Origin: Labilibacter marinus
GTDB lineage: Bacteria; Bacteroidota; Bacteroidia; Bacteroidales; Marinilabiliaceae
Direction of reading: 5' to 3'
Assembly (NCBI RefSeq): GCF_001659685.2
Contig: NZ_LXYE02000009.1
Coordinates: 124,001-188,000 of the forward strand
Length of the DNA stretch: 64,000 bases
A program made the position numbers and the translations under genes. Positions 28,134 to 36,969 of the stretch are shown here, piece after piece. Numbering within the stretch: the first letter of the stretch is position 1; the number at the start of each line of letters is the position of its first letter. Under the pieces are notes generated by a model. The model searched no databases. It saw only the letters and a list, made by a program, of their open reading frames with translations, and was not told where the DNA came from.

Positions 28134-29156
28134 TTAGATAAACTTATATACGCATGTATGTTTGTATGTTTCTCCTGGTTGAAGAACTGCATTAGGGAAG
28201 TTCTCTTTGTTTGGAGAATCTGGGAAAATTTGCGTTTCTAAAGCAACTCCTGCCCATTTTTCGATAGGAGCTCCAAGTTTTCCAGTTTCAGAACTATCAA
28301 AATGACTTCCTGTATAAATCTGCACACCCGGTTGGTCTGTATAAACTTCCATTTCACGACCGCTTTCAGGATCAGTTAATCGTGCAGCAATTCTTAAATT
28401 ACCATCGAAACCACTAATTACAAAGTTATGGTCAATTCCGTCTACTAACTTAACTTGAGCGTCATCGCTATTGCAAGCTTCTCCAATTTTCTTTGTATCA
28501 ATAAAGTCCATTGCAGTGCCTTTTACATCAGCAATTTCACCAGTTACAGTTCCTAGCTCAGCAGAGATAGGCGTGTATTTGCTAGCGTTTAGTTCAAGCT
28601 CATGGTTTTCAACTGTACCTGTACCTGCTCCTTTTAGGTTAAAGTAAGCATGGCTAGTTAAGTTAATAATAGTTGCCTTAGTTGTTTCGGCAGTGTAGTC
28701 AATTACAAACTCGTTTTCTTCAGTTAAACCATAGATTACAGAAATAGTAAGTTCGCCAGGGTAATTTTGGTCGCCATCAGGACTTACTAGAGATAACTTA
28801 TAAGCTTGTGCATATTTAGCGTCAGCATATGGCTCAACATCCCAAGTGCGGCTATTAAAACCTTCGTTACCTCCATGAAGGTGGTTTGGTCCGTTGTTAA
28901 TATCTAATTGATATTTAGTTCCATCCAGTTCAAATTTTCCATCTACAATACGGTTAGCAAATCTACCGCATAGAGCGCCAAAATAGCCGTCGCCAGCTAA
29001 TGCTGCATCTACTGTTTCGTAGCCAATAACTACATCAGCAATATTTCCTTTGGCGTCAGGTACATTAATACCTGTAACTTGTCCACCTCTTCCAATAAAG
29101 GTAACCTCAACGTTGTTTCCGTTTTTTAGCGTAAAAACATCTGAAGCTTTTGTCAT
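28134..29156 (-). CDS. galM: Aldose 1-epimerase (galactose mutarotase)
   Basis: Interconverts the alpha and beta anomers of galactose for galactokinase. Catalytic and binding segments are visible: GYFGALCGRFANRIVDGKF, NHLHGGNEGFNSRTW with the substrate histidine, INLTSHAYFNLKG with the catalytic histidine, and GVALETQIFPDSPN with the catalytic glutamate. The 340-residue length is normal. It lacks a clear signal peptide, so it is cytoplasmic. It follows an MFS permease by 65 bases with a hairpin between, within the galK cluster. Confidence 0.95.
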   Translation of the reverse strand: MTKASDVFTLKNGNNVEVTFIGRGGQVTGINVPDAKGNIADVVIGYETVDAALAGDGYFGALCGRFANRIVDGKFELDGTKYQLDINNGPNHLHGGNEGFNSRTWDVEPYADAKYAQAYKLSLVSPDGDQNYPGELTISVIYGLTEENEFVIDYTAETTKATIINLTSHAYFNLKGAGTGTVENHELELNASKYTPISAELGTVTGEIADVKGTAMDFIDTKKIGEACNSDDAQVKLVDGIDHNFVISGFDGNLRIAARLTDPESGREMEVYTDQPGVQIYTGSHFDSSETGKLGAPIEKWAGVALETQIFPDSPNKENFPNAVLQPGETYKHTCVYKFI

Positions 29157-29179
29157 ATCTATATTTTATTTTAATTGAA

Positions 29180-29201
29180 CACTTACCAACAAAGGTAAGT
29201 G
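29180..29201 (-). terminator. Hairpin between the permease and galM genes
   Basis: CACTTACC (29180-29187) and GGTAAGTG (29194-29201) form an eight-base-pair stem with a six-base loop. Minus-strand sequence past it is only moderately T-rich, so it may attenuate or stabilise rather than fully terminate. Confidence 0.55.
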
Positions 29202-29221
29202 CTCTTTAGGTAGATAACTAG

Positions 29222-30457
29222 TTATTTTCTAATTTTTGCTCCTTTTAATGCAAAGAAGATAATATATGCATAAAAGAAGAAGAAGAATGCATAGGCAATA
29301 CCATAATCAGGAGTTGATGAATCGATAGAGCCGTCAGCAAGAACAGTTCCTGTTGAATCAACAACTTTACCCATGATATACATCCACATACCGGTAAATA
29401 CTACACCTGTACAAATAATACCCGAAGCTAGTTTTGATACACTTGCAGGAATATCCTTCATAGATAAATCAAATAATACCGACCACATAATTGAAAGGAA
29501 TAATCCTTGAGCAATTAATGGCCAAATAGAAAAGGCAGTACCTTTAGTAATGAAGAAAGTAGCTAATAGAGCAACACATATTAGCGAGTTTACTAATAAA
29601 ACTTTAGTAGCTACATATTTCTTTAGAATACCAACGCCTAATAAACGACCTACTACAAAACATATAGGGTAAAATGAGAATATTTTTGCTGCAACATCAG
29701 CATCTATTCCTACATTTTTACTTGCATAACTTACAAAGTAATTTCCAACACCAACTTCAAGTCCCATATACATACCAATCGCAACAAAACCCATTATTAG
29801 GTGAGGGTAGCTCCATGCACTTCTAGAAGGCGTTTCAGAAGCTTCTTCTTCGTCATCTTTAATTACAGGTAAATCAATAAAGAACAATAAAATACCTGAT
29901 AATATTGAAATACCAGCAAGTACAATAAACATTAGTTTTGCCATGAATGGATCAACTGTAATGTCTGCACCTTTACCACTGATAATGAACGATCCAACAA
30001 ATGGAGCTAAGGCGGCTGCTACTGAGTTTATTGCCATAGCTAAAGTTAATCGAGAAGCAGATGTTTCAGGTGTGCCTAATGCTATTACATATGGGTTTGC
30101 AACAACCTGTAAAATAACAACACCAATTGCTGTTACGAAAAGTCCCCCCAATACCATGCCGTAACTAATGCTTAATGCAGGAATAAATATGGCACAACCA
30201 ATACCTGTAATAAAAGACCCTATTATTACACTTTTTTTGTATCCCAATTTTTTAACGACTCCACCTACAGGTATTGAAATAATATATGCTCCAAAAAAGG
30301 CGGCACTTACTAATTGAGCTTGACTCTCAGAAATTGAGAATTGAGCCTTCATAAAAGGCACAAGGATATTGTTTATCCAGGTTACAAATCCTAAAAGGAA
30401 AAGTAAAAATGACATTGTCGCCAATGGCACACCATAGTTCTTATTTGAACTCCCCAT
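29222..30457 (-). CDS. Glucose/galactose-type MFS permease
   Basis: 411 residues and about 12 helices, from the same FHS group as GluP/FucP. Features are FLLGFVTWINNILVPFMKA, a classical first-helix motif of this family, plus SAAFFGAYIISIPVGGVVKK and LQVVANPYVIALGTPETSAS with the NPYV loop. It continues with FVVGRLLGVGILKKY and IMWSVLFDLSMKDI. It lies 85 bases after galK and 65 before galM, which points to galactose (and possibly glucose) import with proton coupling. Confidence 0.9.
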   Translation of the reverse strand: MGSSNKNYGVPLATMSFLLFLLGFVTWINNILVPFMKAQFSISESQAQLVSAAFFGAYIISIPVGGVVKKLGYKKSVIIGSFITGIGCAIFIPALSISYGMVLGGLFVTAIGVVILQVVANPYVIALGTPETSASRLTLAMAINSVAAALAPFVGSFIISGKGADITVDPFMAKLMFIVLAGISILSGILLFFIDLPVIKDDEEEASETPSRSAWSYPHLIMGFVAIGMYMGLEVGVGNYFVSYASKNVGIDADVAAKIFSFYPICFVVGRLLGVGILKKYVATKVLLVNSLICVALLATFFITKGTAFSIWPLIAQGLFLSIMWSVLFDLSMKDIPASVSKLASGIICTGVVFTGMWMYIMGKVVDSTGTVLADGSIDSSTPDYGIAYAFFFFFYAYIIFFALKGAKIRK

Positions 30458-30498
30458 AATGTATTATTTTTTTATAGTTAAACGTGTATATAAAAAAA

Positions 30499-30526
30499 CA
30501 GTCAGGCATAATTATATACCTGACTG
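30499..30526 (-). terminator. Terminator after galK
   Basis: CAGTCAGG (30499-30506) and CCTGACTG (30519-30526) form an eight-base-pair stem. On the minus strand seven Ts follow. It lies 17 bases past the galK stop and before the permease gene. Confidence 0.8.
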
Positions 30527-30542
30527 ATTATTTTGTTTTTTA

Positions 30543-31820
30543 TTAAAGCGCTAATGCTACAGCTCCTTTAGAACGGATAAATAACTTGTGACAGTTACCT
30601 TCGCCAAATACAGACTCTAAAGTTGAGATGTATGTATCAAGCGTATCGTTAGGAACAAAAGCTTGGATAGTACCAGCAAATCCACCACCGTGAACACGCC
30701 AAGCTCCTTTACCTTTAAGAACAAGATCACTTAATGCTAATGCAAGTGCTACATTTTGCTCTTTGGTTTTTCCTCCTACAAAAATATTTTGGTTGTAAGT
30801 ATATGAACTTAATCCAGACTCAATTACTAACTCCAAGAATTTGTCAAATTTGTTTCCTTCTAACGCTTCAACTTGGTCAACTACACGAGCGTTGTCTGCT
30901 TGGAAGTGGATAGAACGTAATAAAGCACGGTCACCTACTTTTTCGCGGATAGCAGGAATTCCTTTAACTACATCATCCATTGAAAGAGGACGTAAAACTT
31001 CTTGTCCTAACTCTTTTGCAACAGCTTTCATTTCACCAGGAAGTGCATTGTACTCTTCGTCTAATCCACCGTGGCTACCACCTGTGTTAGTAATAACTAA
31101 TGAATAACCTGTTGTAGCAAAATCAAAATCTAAAGCCTTAACAATTGGGTTAGCTTTATCTTCAAAGTCGATAGTAATAAATCCACCAACAGCACAAGCA
31201 GTCTGATCCATTAAACCGCAGAATTTTTTACATGCGTGCTCAGCTTTCTGACCGATTTTAGCATTGTCAACAGGATCTAATTTTCCATCGTTAAATAAGT
31301 TACTAAAGATAGCACCAATCAATACCTCAAACGAAGCAGAAGAACTTAATCCAGAACCTTCAGGTACACAACCGTGAATAACTGCATCGAAACCTGCAAT
31401 TTCTAAACCTAAACCTTTAATCTCTTTGGCAATTGTTCTCACAATGTTTCCAGGAGTAAGCTTAAATTCAGTAACCTCTAACTCGCTTAAATCAACTTCA
31501 AAAGGATCGAAACCTACAGAAGTAATTTTAACCTTGTTAGTTCCGTTAGGTGCAGCAACAGCAATGTTATCAAGGTTTACAGCACCAGCAAGAACTCTAC
31601 CTAATTGGTGATCGGTATGGTTACCCCCAACCTCAGTTCTACCTGGAGAACTTAAAAGAGTTACATCATCATTTCCATAAATGCTTTTAAACTCATCCAT
31701 GTATTTTGCGTAACGATCAGCTTGTTCTTTAAGTACAGCTGCATCAGTACCATATAATTCCTTAAAAAATGGGTTATCCCCACCGTTCATTTTTTCGATT
31801 AACGAACTTATCTGTGCCAT
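30543..31820 (-). CDS. galK: Galactokinase
   Basis: GHMP kinase that phosphorylates galactose to galactose-1-phosphate. The galactokinase signature SSPGRTEVGGNHTDHQ (usually PGR-NL-GEHTDY), the ATP-binding GCVPEGSGLSSSASFEVLIG and the C-terminal RVHGGGFAGTIQAFVP are all present. 425 residues, slightly longer than E. coli GalK. It is the first gene of a minus-strand cluster with two permeases and galM. galT and galE are not in view, so the rest of the Leloir pathway is elsewhere. Confidence 0.96.
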   Translation of the reverse strand: MAQISSLIEKMNGGDNPFFKELYGTDAAVLKEQADRYAKYMDEFKSIYGNDDVTLLSSPGRTEVGGNHTDHQLGRVLAGAVNLDNIAVAAPNGTNKVKITSVGFDPFEVDLSELEVTEFKLTPGNIVRTIAKEIKGLGLEIAGFDAVIHGCVPEGSGLSSSASFEVLIGAIFSNLFNDGKLDPVDNAKIGQKAEHACKKFCGLMDQTACAVGGFITIDFEDKANPIVKALDFDFATTGYSLVITNTGGSHGGLDEEYNALPGEMKAVAKELGQEVLRPLSMDDVVKGIPAIREKVGDRALLRSIHFQADNARVVDQVEALEGNKFDKFLELVIESGLSSYTYNQNIFVGGKTKEQNVALALALSDLVLKGKGAWRVHGGGFAGTIQAFVPNDTLDTYISTLESVFGEGNCHKLFIRSKGAVALAL

Positions 31821-32170
31821 AATAATATTGTATTAGAATAATTAATAGTTTTCCAAACTTCATGTTATAGACTTTAATCTATAGCGAAGCATTTGTTAAT
31901 TTTTATTTATTTATTGCAATTATAGTAAAAAAAACGAATAAAATACCTACCAGTCCCTACTAGTTTAGTTTTTTAACACTTTACATATTTATATTGTCTA
32001 GTAATGAGAGTTATAATAAAACAATGCGGCTGTTTTAATAATTTAATTAATCTTAATTGATAAATGCTTTTATATAATTTATGTATTAGAAACAGTTGTT
32101 TGTCAACGCTTAGTACCAAAATAGCAAGTATTCTCGTTAAAGAATGTGGTAGAACCAAAACAACAAGATT
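31821..32170. promoter_or_regulatory. Divergent control region of galK and the response-regulator gene
   Basis: 350 bases without a gene. The only structure seen is a pair of direct repeats, CTACCAGT (31947-31954) and CTACTAGT (31957-31964), one helical turn apart. They stand about 130 bases upstream of the galK start and could bind a regulator. On the minus strand TATAATTG is a poor match to the -7 consensus. No terminator or small RNA seen. Confidence 0.3.
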
Positions 32171-32524
32171 ATGAAAAAGGTATTAATTGTGGATGATGCG
32201 AGTGATTGCAGATTAATGATAAAAGGTATGCTTAATAATCAAGGGTTCGGTATTATTGAAGCAGATAACGGTTTTGATGGTTGGAAAAAGATATTAGTCG
32301 AAAGGCCTGACCTTATATTCCTTGATTTGCATATGCCTAATAAAAATGGTTTTGAAATACTGAAGGATCTAGAAGAGGAGTGGATGGGTATACCTGTGGT
32401 GGTGGTTTCTGGAGATTCTACGCAAAATGCTATAGATTCATGTTTTATGTATGGTGCTAGTGCATATCTGCATAAACCTATTAACAAACAGGCATTTGTG
32501 GATGCTTTAAAAGTGTTGGATTAG
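32171..32524 (+). CDS. Single-domain response regulator (CheY-like)
   Basis: 117 residues, receiver domain only. The acidic pair is in LIVDDASD, the phosphoacceptor aspartate in LIFLDLHMPNKNGFE, the conserved threonine/serine in VVVSGDS and the lysine in YLHKPINK. There is no output domain, so it works by protein-protein contact or as a phosphorelay intermediate. It could accept phosphate from a kinase lacking a receiver, such as that at 4052-7459, but nothing here proves the pairing. Confidence 0.92.
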   Translation: MKKVLIVDDASDCRLMIKGMLNNQGFGIIEADNGFDGWKKILVERPDLIFLDLHMPNKNGFEILKDLEEEWMGIPVVVVSGDSTQNAIDSCFMYGASAYLHKPINKQAFVDALKVLD

Positions 32525-32772
32525 GTATCATTCTAAAGTAAGTGACTGTTCAATATTTGTAATGTTGTCAACTACTTTAAATATAGATTGTTAAATCTTA
32601 GATATGTAATTCTTATTGTGAAAATATCTTAAAATTAAGTTAGAGATACACTTCATGTTATTGCTTGTAATGTGCATTGTATTAGATGAATGAGTGGAGG
32701 ATATGTGTTTAGTTAGATTAGGTAAATGGATACTTTAATTATTAAAAAGTATTAAAATCGTAACTAAATATG

Positions 32773-32800
32773 TTGGAAGCCGTTACAGGTGATATATTTG
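32773..32800 (+). promoter_or_regulatory. Promoter of the YfiR-like gene
   Basis: TTG at 32773-32775 and TATATTTG at 32793-32800 are separated by 17 bases, matching the Bacteroidota TTG-N17-23-TAnnTTTG form. Because the -7 element covers 32793-32800, the upstream in-frame start at 32789 is excluded and ATG 32816 is the likely start. Confidence 0.55.
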
Positions 32801-32815
32801 GAAAACTTAATTTAT

Positions 32816-33325
32816 ATGATGAAGAAGTTAGTTGTTGTGTTATTCCTTGCTTTAATTGTTGGGAGCGCAAGTGCTCAGGTACAGATTCAAAAAGTGGAGG
32901 CCTCTTTTATTGCGAATTTTATGCGTTATATAAAATGGCCAGAGCAAGAATCAATGAAAACATTTACCATTGGAGTGTATGGTAAAAATCATGCCATGTT
33001 TAAAGAGTTAACCTCTAGTATTAATGGACGTAATGTAGGAGTGGCTACTATAAACGTAATTGAAGTAGAAAGTGTAGAAGCTGCCAAAGGTTGTCAAATG
33101 CTTTTTATACCTAACGGAAAATCGGCTAGAGCAAAAAAGATGGTTGAAGAGTTAGCTGCATCTGCCGTTATGCCAATTACAGAGGAACAGGATTTTATGC
33201 CGAAGTTTGCAATGATTAATTTTAAGGTTAAAAATAGTAAGCTTACATTTCAGTTAAATCCAGAATTAGCTAAGGCAAAGCAAATTCAAGTAAGTTCTAA
33301 ACTTGCTCAAATGGCTTCAAATTAA
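32816..33325 (+). CDS. YfiR-family (DUF4154) exported protein
   Basis: About 169 residues from ATG 32816 (MMKKLVVVLFLALIVGSASA, a cleavable signal). The body follows the YfiR/DUF4154 pattern: VEASFIANFMRYIKWPEQ, TFTIGVYGKNHAMFKEL, then INGRNVGVATINV and LFIPNGKSARAKKMV, ending in FKVKNSKLTFQLNPELAKAK. In Pseudomonas, YfiR is a periplasmic repressor of a diguanylate cyclase. No such cyclase is adjacent here, so it is an orphan of the family. A terminator follows. Confidence 0.85.
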   Translation: MMKKLVVVLFLALIVGSASAQVQIQKVEASFIANFMRYIKWPEQESMKTFTIGVYGKNHAMFKELTSSINGRNVGVATINVIEVESVEAAKGCQMLFIPNGKSARAKKMVEELAASAVMPITEEQDFMPKFAMINFKVKNSKLTFQLNPELAKAKQIQVSSKLAQMASN

Positions 33326-33349
33326 AGAATATCAAATTTATAATTATAT

Positions 33350-33387
33350 AAAAAGCGATACATTTATTATGTGTCGCTTTTTTTGTG
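33350..33387 (+). terminator. Terminator after the YfiR-like gene
   Basis: AAAAAGCGATACAT and ATGTGTCGCTTTTT (from 33350) pair along 14 positions with one T-G pair and a short loop, followed by Ts. Confidence 0.85.
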
Positions 33388-33466
33388 ACAAAAAACTAAA
33401 TTGTAAGTCAATCTTAAATTATATATATCATGAAGATTTTATTAATTAATTACATGATTGAGTCAA

Positions 33467-33500
33467 TTGAAAGCTTGTTTTGTTAAAAAGATTATATTTG
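33467..33500 (+). promoter_or_regulatory. Promoter of the MaoC-like gene
   Basis: TATATTTG at 33493-33500 is a perfect TAnnTTTG; TTG at 33467-33469 lies 23 bases upstream. The start codon is 40 bases downstream. Confidence 0.5.
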
Positions 33501-33540
33501 TTGCTTGTTTTAAGAATATTCAAAAAATAACTAGAGTTTA

Positions 33541-34005
33541 ATGGCACAATTAGTAATAAAAAGTTTTGATGAATTAGAGGCTTTAAAAGGAAGTGAACTT
33601 GGGAAGTCGGACTATCATACAATAACTCAGGATCAGATTAATAAGTTTGCTGAAGCAACTATCGATCATCAATGGATTCATACTGATCCAGAAAGAGCCA
33701 AAAAAGAATCTCCATTTGGAAATACAATAGCTCATGGTTATTTAACTGTTTCACTATTGGCCTACTTATGGGAACAGGTTGTGGAAGTTCAAAATATTAA
33801 GCTTCAAGTAAATTATGGAATTGATAGCCTAAAGTTTAGTCAACCTGTATTAGTGGATTCCAAAGTGCGATTAGTTGCTACCGTGGTTGATGTTAAAAAC
33901 CTAAGAGGCGTAGCAAAAGCTAATATTGGAGTTAAGATGGAAATTGAAGGTAGCAAGAAGCCTGCTTTTGAAGGAGAAATTATCTTTTTATACCACTTTA
34001 AGTAG
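33541..34005 (+). CDS. MaoC-like (R)-specific enoyl-CoA hydratase
   Basis: 154 residues, single hot-dog fold. The hydratase catalytic pair is in ATIDHQWIHTDPERA (Asp and His), followed by GNTIAHGYLTVSLL. The family hydrates enoyl-CoA or acts as a dehydratase on acyl-CoA. It stands alone with its own promoter and terminator, so the pathway is not shown by context. Confidence 0.92.
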   Translation: MAQLVIKSFDELEALKGSELGKSDYHTITQDQINKFAEATIDHQWIHTDPERAKKESPFGNTIAHGYLTVSLLAYLWEQVVEVQNIKLQVNYGIDSLKFSQPVLVDSKVRLVATVVDVKNLRGVAKANIGVKMEIEGSKKPAFEGEIIFLYHFK

Positions 34006-34031
34006 TATTTACAGATTTAAGGAATATTAGT

Positions 34032-34057
34032 AGGGTACCAATAGGGTACCCTTTTTT
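34032..34057 (+). terminator. Terminator after the MaoC-like gene
   Basis: AGGGTACC (34032-34039) and GGTACCCT (34045-34052) form an eight-base-pair stem with a five-base loop and a run of six Ts. Confidence 0.85.
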
Positions 34058-34076
34058 ATTAAAACCAATTTAACCA

Positions 34077-35423
34077 ATGAGTAGAAATCAACTAGTATTA
34101 GGACTAACGGTGCTTTTGTTAAGCGTTTTAGGATGTCAGAAAGATGACATAGATCCTCAAGTATTAAAAGTTAACAGGTTTGTTAAGGATAATATGGAAC
34201 TGTATTATCTATGGGAGGATAAACTACCAGCTATTAATAGCAGTAAGGAGAAAGATTCGAAGAAATACTTCGATAAACTACTTTATAAGAGAATTGATAA
34301 GTGGTCATTTATTACGGATGATGTTGATGCCCTAAATAATTATTTTGCTGGCGTTAGAAAAGAATTTGGATATTCAGTGCGAGGTTATTATTTCGAGGAA
34401 GGAAGTGAAAGGATTGTTGCTTTTGTTGAATACATTGAACCTGGTGGTCCTGCGGATAGAGCTGGGTTAAAAAGAGGTGACTTAATTGTGAAAATAAATG
34501 GCTCTGATATTACTCAAGATAATTATGGACAGTTATTTAGTGCGGAAGCGGTAAGCATTGGATTAGGTACTGTAACTGATAATTCTATAATTGAATTATC
34601 ATCTTCTGTAAATATGGTATCGGAGGAACTACAGATCAACCCTATTCTTAAAACGGAAATATTTGATGTGGGTGGGATTAAAATTGCTTATTTAGCATAC
34701 ACATCTTTTATTCATGAATATAATGATCAACTGGAAGCTGTTTTTGCAGAATTTAAATCATCGGGTATATCTGAACTTATTTTAGATTTACGTTATAATA
34801 GCGGTGGGTCAATTTCCACAGCTCGTTTAATGGCTAGCTTGATTGGTCCTACGTCAAACGCAGGAAAACTGTTTTTGAGAACAGCTTATAATGAGGGTTT
34901 AGAAGAAGCAATTAAAAATGAAAACCCGAGTTCATATACGGAGTGGTTTGAAGACTATTTTGAGACAAACCCCAATAACCTGGGTATAGAAAATCTTTAT
35001 GTTTTAACCACGAATGGAACTGCATCAGCTAGCGAAATGGTAATTTATAGTTTATCTCCTTATATAAATGTAGTTCAGATAGGGGAGCAGACACATGGTA
35101 AATATTATGGCTCTATTACTATTGATGATAAAAAAGAGCATAATTGGGCTATTCAACCAATTATAATGAGAGCTGAAAATGTAGACAATTCAATTGATTA
35201 TAGTCAAGGCTTAATTCCAGACGTAGAAATGAATGATAATTATATGTATGAATTAGGTACAAAAGAGGATGTGTTAACAGCTAAGGCTATAAGTCAGATT
35301 ACTGGAGTTACTTCTAAAAGTTTAGAGGGACTAAAGTCTGCGTCTAAAAGTTTAGGTGAGCCATTATTGCGTACAGAAGGAGTTAAGCATCCTTTAAAGT
35401 ATGAAATGTATATTCATAAATAG
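34077..35423 (+). CDS. S41-family C-terminal processing-type protease, lipoprotein
   Basis: 448 residues. The lipobox is LLSVLGC (Cys near 20). An N-terminal helical part (VNRFVKDNMELYYLWEDKLP) is followed by a PDZ domain (about 95-150, with VEYIEPGGPADRAGLKRGDL) and the tail-specific protease domain. The latter has ELILDLRYNSGGSISTARLM and YVLTTNGTASASEMV, where the serine in TASASE is the likely nucleophile, then GEQTHGKYYG. This is the common cell-surface S41 lipoprotein type of Bacteroidota. Substrate unknown. Confidence 0.9.
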   Translation: MSRNQLVLGLTVLLLSVLGCQKDDIDPQVLKVNRFVKDNMELYYLWEDKLPAINSSKEKDSKKYFDKLLYKRIDKWSFITDDVDALNNYFAGVRKEFGYSVRGYYFEEGSERIVAFVEYIEPGGPADRAGLKRGDLIVKINGSDITQDNYGQLFSAEAVSIGLGTVTDNSIIELSSSVNMVSEELQINPILKTEIFDVGGIKIAYLAYTSFIHEYNDQLEAVFAEFKSSGISELILDLRYNSGGSISTARLMASLIGPTSNAGKLFLRTAYNEGLEEAIKNENPSSYTEWFEDYFETNPNNLGIENLYVLTTNGTASASEMVIYSLSPYINVVQIGEQTHGKYYGSITIDDKKEHNWAIQPIIMRAENVDNSIDYSQGLIPDVEMNDNYMYELGTKEDVLTAKAISQITGVTSKSLEGLKSASKSLGEPLLRTEGVKHPLKYEMYIHK

Positions 35424-35557
35424 ATAGAGGTAATTGTAATAATTAATATACCTATAAATTAGCTGCATGATTTGTGTTTTTTAGTTGTGTGTAGCATTAT
35501 AACTAATAGTTATGCTCACCCTCTTCATACCTGGACATACTATACGAATGTATTTTA

Positions 35558-35902
35558 TCACCGTCTAACTTTGTCTTTAAAGCTCTTGGGTGAATATCCA
35601 AATGCTTTTATAAAGCTCTTCTGAAACTGAGCATAACTACCAAATCCGGCAGAAAAAGCTGCCTCGGAAATAGTAAGGTGAGGCGAGGAGGAATAAATCT
35701 GTTGAAAGTATTCCAAGCGTTTTTGGTTTCTATACAGAATTAATGTAGTACCAATTTGAGCATGAAACAATCGGCTTAATCGTACTGGGCTTAAATGGCA
35801 CTCTTGTGCTAGGTCGTCAAGATTGTACTCTAAAATAGCAGGGTAATTTTCTTGATTGTTTAATTTTAAATAAGCAGTTTCAACCGAAGGATGTAATTGT
35901 AT
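35558..35902 (-). pseudogene. AraC-family regulator, N-terminally truncated remnant
   Basis: The minus-strand frame is open from 35902 (after an in-frame stop at 35905-35903) to the stop at 35558 and encodes about 114 residues without an ATG. It contains nearly a whole AraC-type DNA-binding domain: LDDLAQECHLSPVRLSRLFH (first HTH), then ISEAAFSAGFGSYAQFQKSF and GYSPKSFKDKVRR (second HTH). The N-terminal sensor domain and start are missing. The break coincides with the beginning of the cassette-like region, so truncation by insertion or rearrangement is likely. A TTG at 35770 would give only half a domain. Confidence 0.75.
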
Positions 35903-35986
35903 TTACTCGTAAAAGGTGAGTATCTCAAAACAATAACAAAGAGCCCAACTTCCAAATTTATGCTTATAGCCCATGCTCTTTATTTA

Positions 35987-36443
35987 TTATTGTACATAGT
36001 TTTTTATCTCATTAATTTTATTCTCTATTCTTCTAAATTCAATTATTTCATCCTGAATCTCTATTTTTATGGTTGTTTTCTTCCAGTACGGAGATAACCA
36101 TGTCATTGCGGTTCCTATATTATAAACATCATTGTCCACTAATAATAGTTCAACGCGATGTTTAAAAGAGAAACTATCTTTATAGAATTTGGTAATTTTC
36201 TTTTTTGCAAGTCAACAAGTTAAAGAACAAATCAACAGTTTCATTTAGGTCATTATATTCCGGATTACAATGAACGTGTGTCATCCCATAACCAACAGTC
36301 AATTCTCTTGTGTCTGACATAATCCCAATTCCCGTGTCAGCTATTGAAATATGGTTCTCTTCTTTGTTTTCTAATAAGTCATTAGGGAAAATATGAATCA
36401 ATAACTCCTTAATTTTCTCAAAAACTGTTTCATGTCTTTCCAT
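35987..36443 (-). pseudogene. Hypothetical protein interrupted by a frameshift at an A-run
   Basis: ATG at 36443 gives an 87-residue frame ending at 36180. In the frame one base forward, an open stretch continues without a break from before the A-run near 36207-36212 to a stop at 35987-35989. It encodes FKHRVELLLVDNDVYNIGTA, MTWLSPYWKKTTIKIEIQDE and further residues. Removing one A from the six-A run (TGC-AAAAAA-G) joins the two into about 150 residues. It may therefore be a recent pseudogene, a sequencing error or a slippage-controlled gene. No known family recognised. It starts just after the gene at 36445, suggesting co-expression. Confidence 0.6.
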
Positions 36444-36444
36444 T

Positions 36445-36849
36445 CTATTCCCATATTTCCTTTAAATCTGCTTTCTTGTAAAGCTTCTTTATTTCTTTAT
36501 CTATTTTTCTATTCGCTTGCTGATAATCACGTTTAGACCATTCTGCACCAAGACAATTTACAGATTTATCAACCATTATTAGTTTTAATAATCTATAGTT
36601 AGTTATTATGATTGTTTCATCTGTCAAACCAATATATGAGAACTTTAAAGTATCACCTATTTCAGCGTTTATTTTAAAAGATCCATTTTTATCAGTCCGA
36701 CAACTTTCTTTTGTGTTTATATTGACAATGTTGACCGCAAGTAGGCTGTTGAGTTTTTTATCTTTTATTTTTCCTTTAATCATAGTTGATTGACCTAGAA
36801 TGGGAAAAGTTATCAGAATTAGAACTAGGAATATTTTTTGTTTTTTCAT
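36445..36849 (-). CDS. Exported protein with a carboxypeptidase-regulatory-like domain
   Basis: About 134 residues from ATG 36849 (MKKQKIFLVLILITFPILGQ, a clear signal peptide; an ATG six codons upstream adds only polar residues). Residues about 24-95 form the CarboxypepD_reg-like fold: MIKGKIKDKKLNSLLAVNIV, SCRTDKNGSFKINAEIGDTL and FSYIGLTDETI. The C-terminal 40 residues are basic and helical (RKIDKEIKKLYKKADLKEIW). Such isolated domains usually precede TonB receptors, but here none follows. Part of the cassette-like region. Confidence 0.7.
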   Translation of the reverse strand: MKKQKIFLVLILITFPILGQSTMIKGKIKDKKLNSLLAVNIVNINTKESCRTDKNGSFKINAEIGDTLKFSYIGLTDETIIITNYRLLKLIMVDKSVNCLGAEWSKRDYQQANRKIDKEIKKLYKKADLKEIWE

Positions 36850-36969
36850 TCCGTTTTTATTTTGCATGTCATTCTTCTATATTATCACGATTGCCAATTG
36901 CGTTATACTAGTTTTTTTGTAAGCCGTATTTATTTACTCATGAATCATTATCTACAATAATTCTTGCCA

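Noticed and set aside
35897-36097. 66-residue plus-strand membrane-like protein
   Set aside because: Starts with TTG, lies opposite the better-supported frameshifted minus-strand gene and the AraC remnant, and has no family resemblance.
36180-36443. Programmed -1 frameshift at the A-run
   Set aside because: The downstream coding frame is reached by +1 (loss of one base), not -1, and no stimulatory structure is evident; an indel is simpler.
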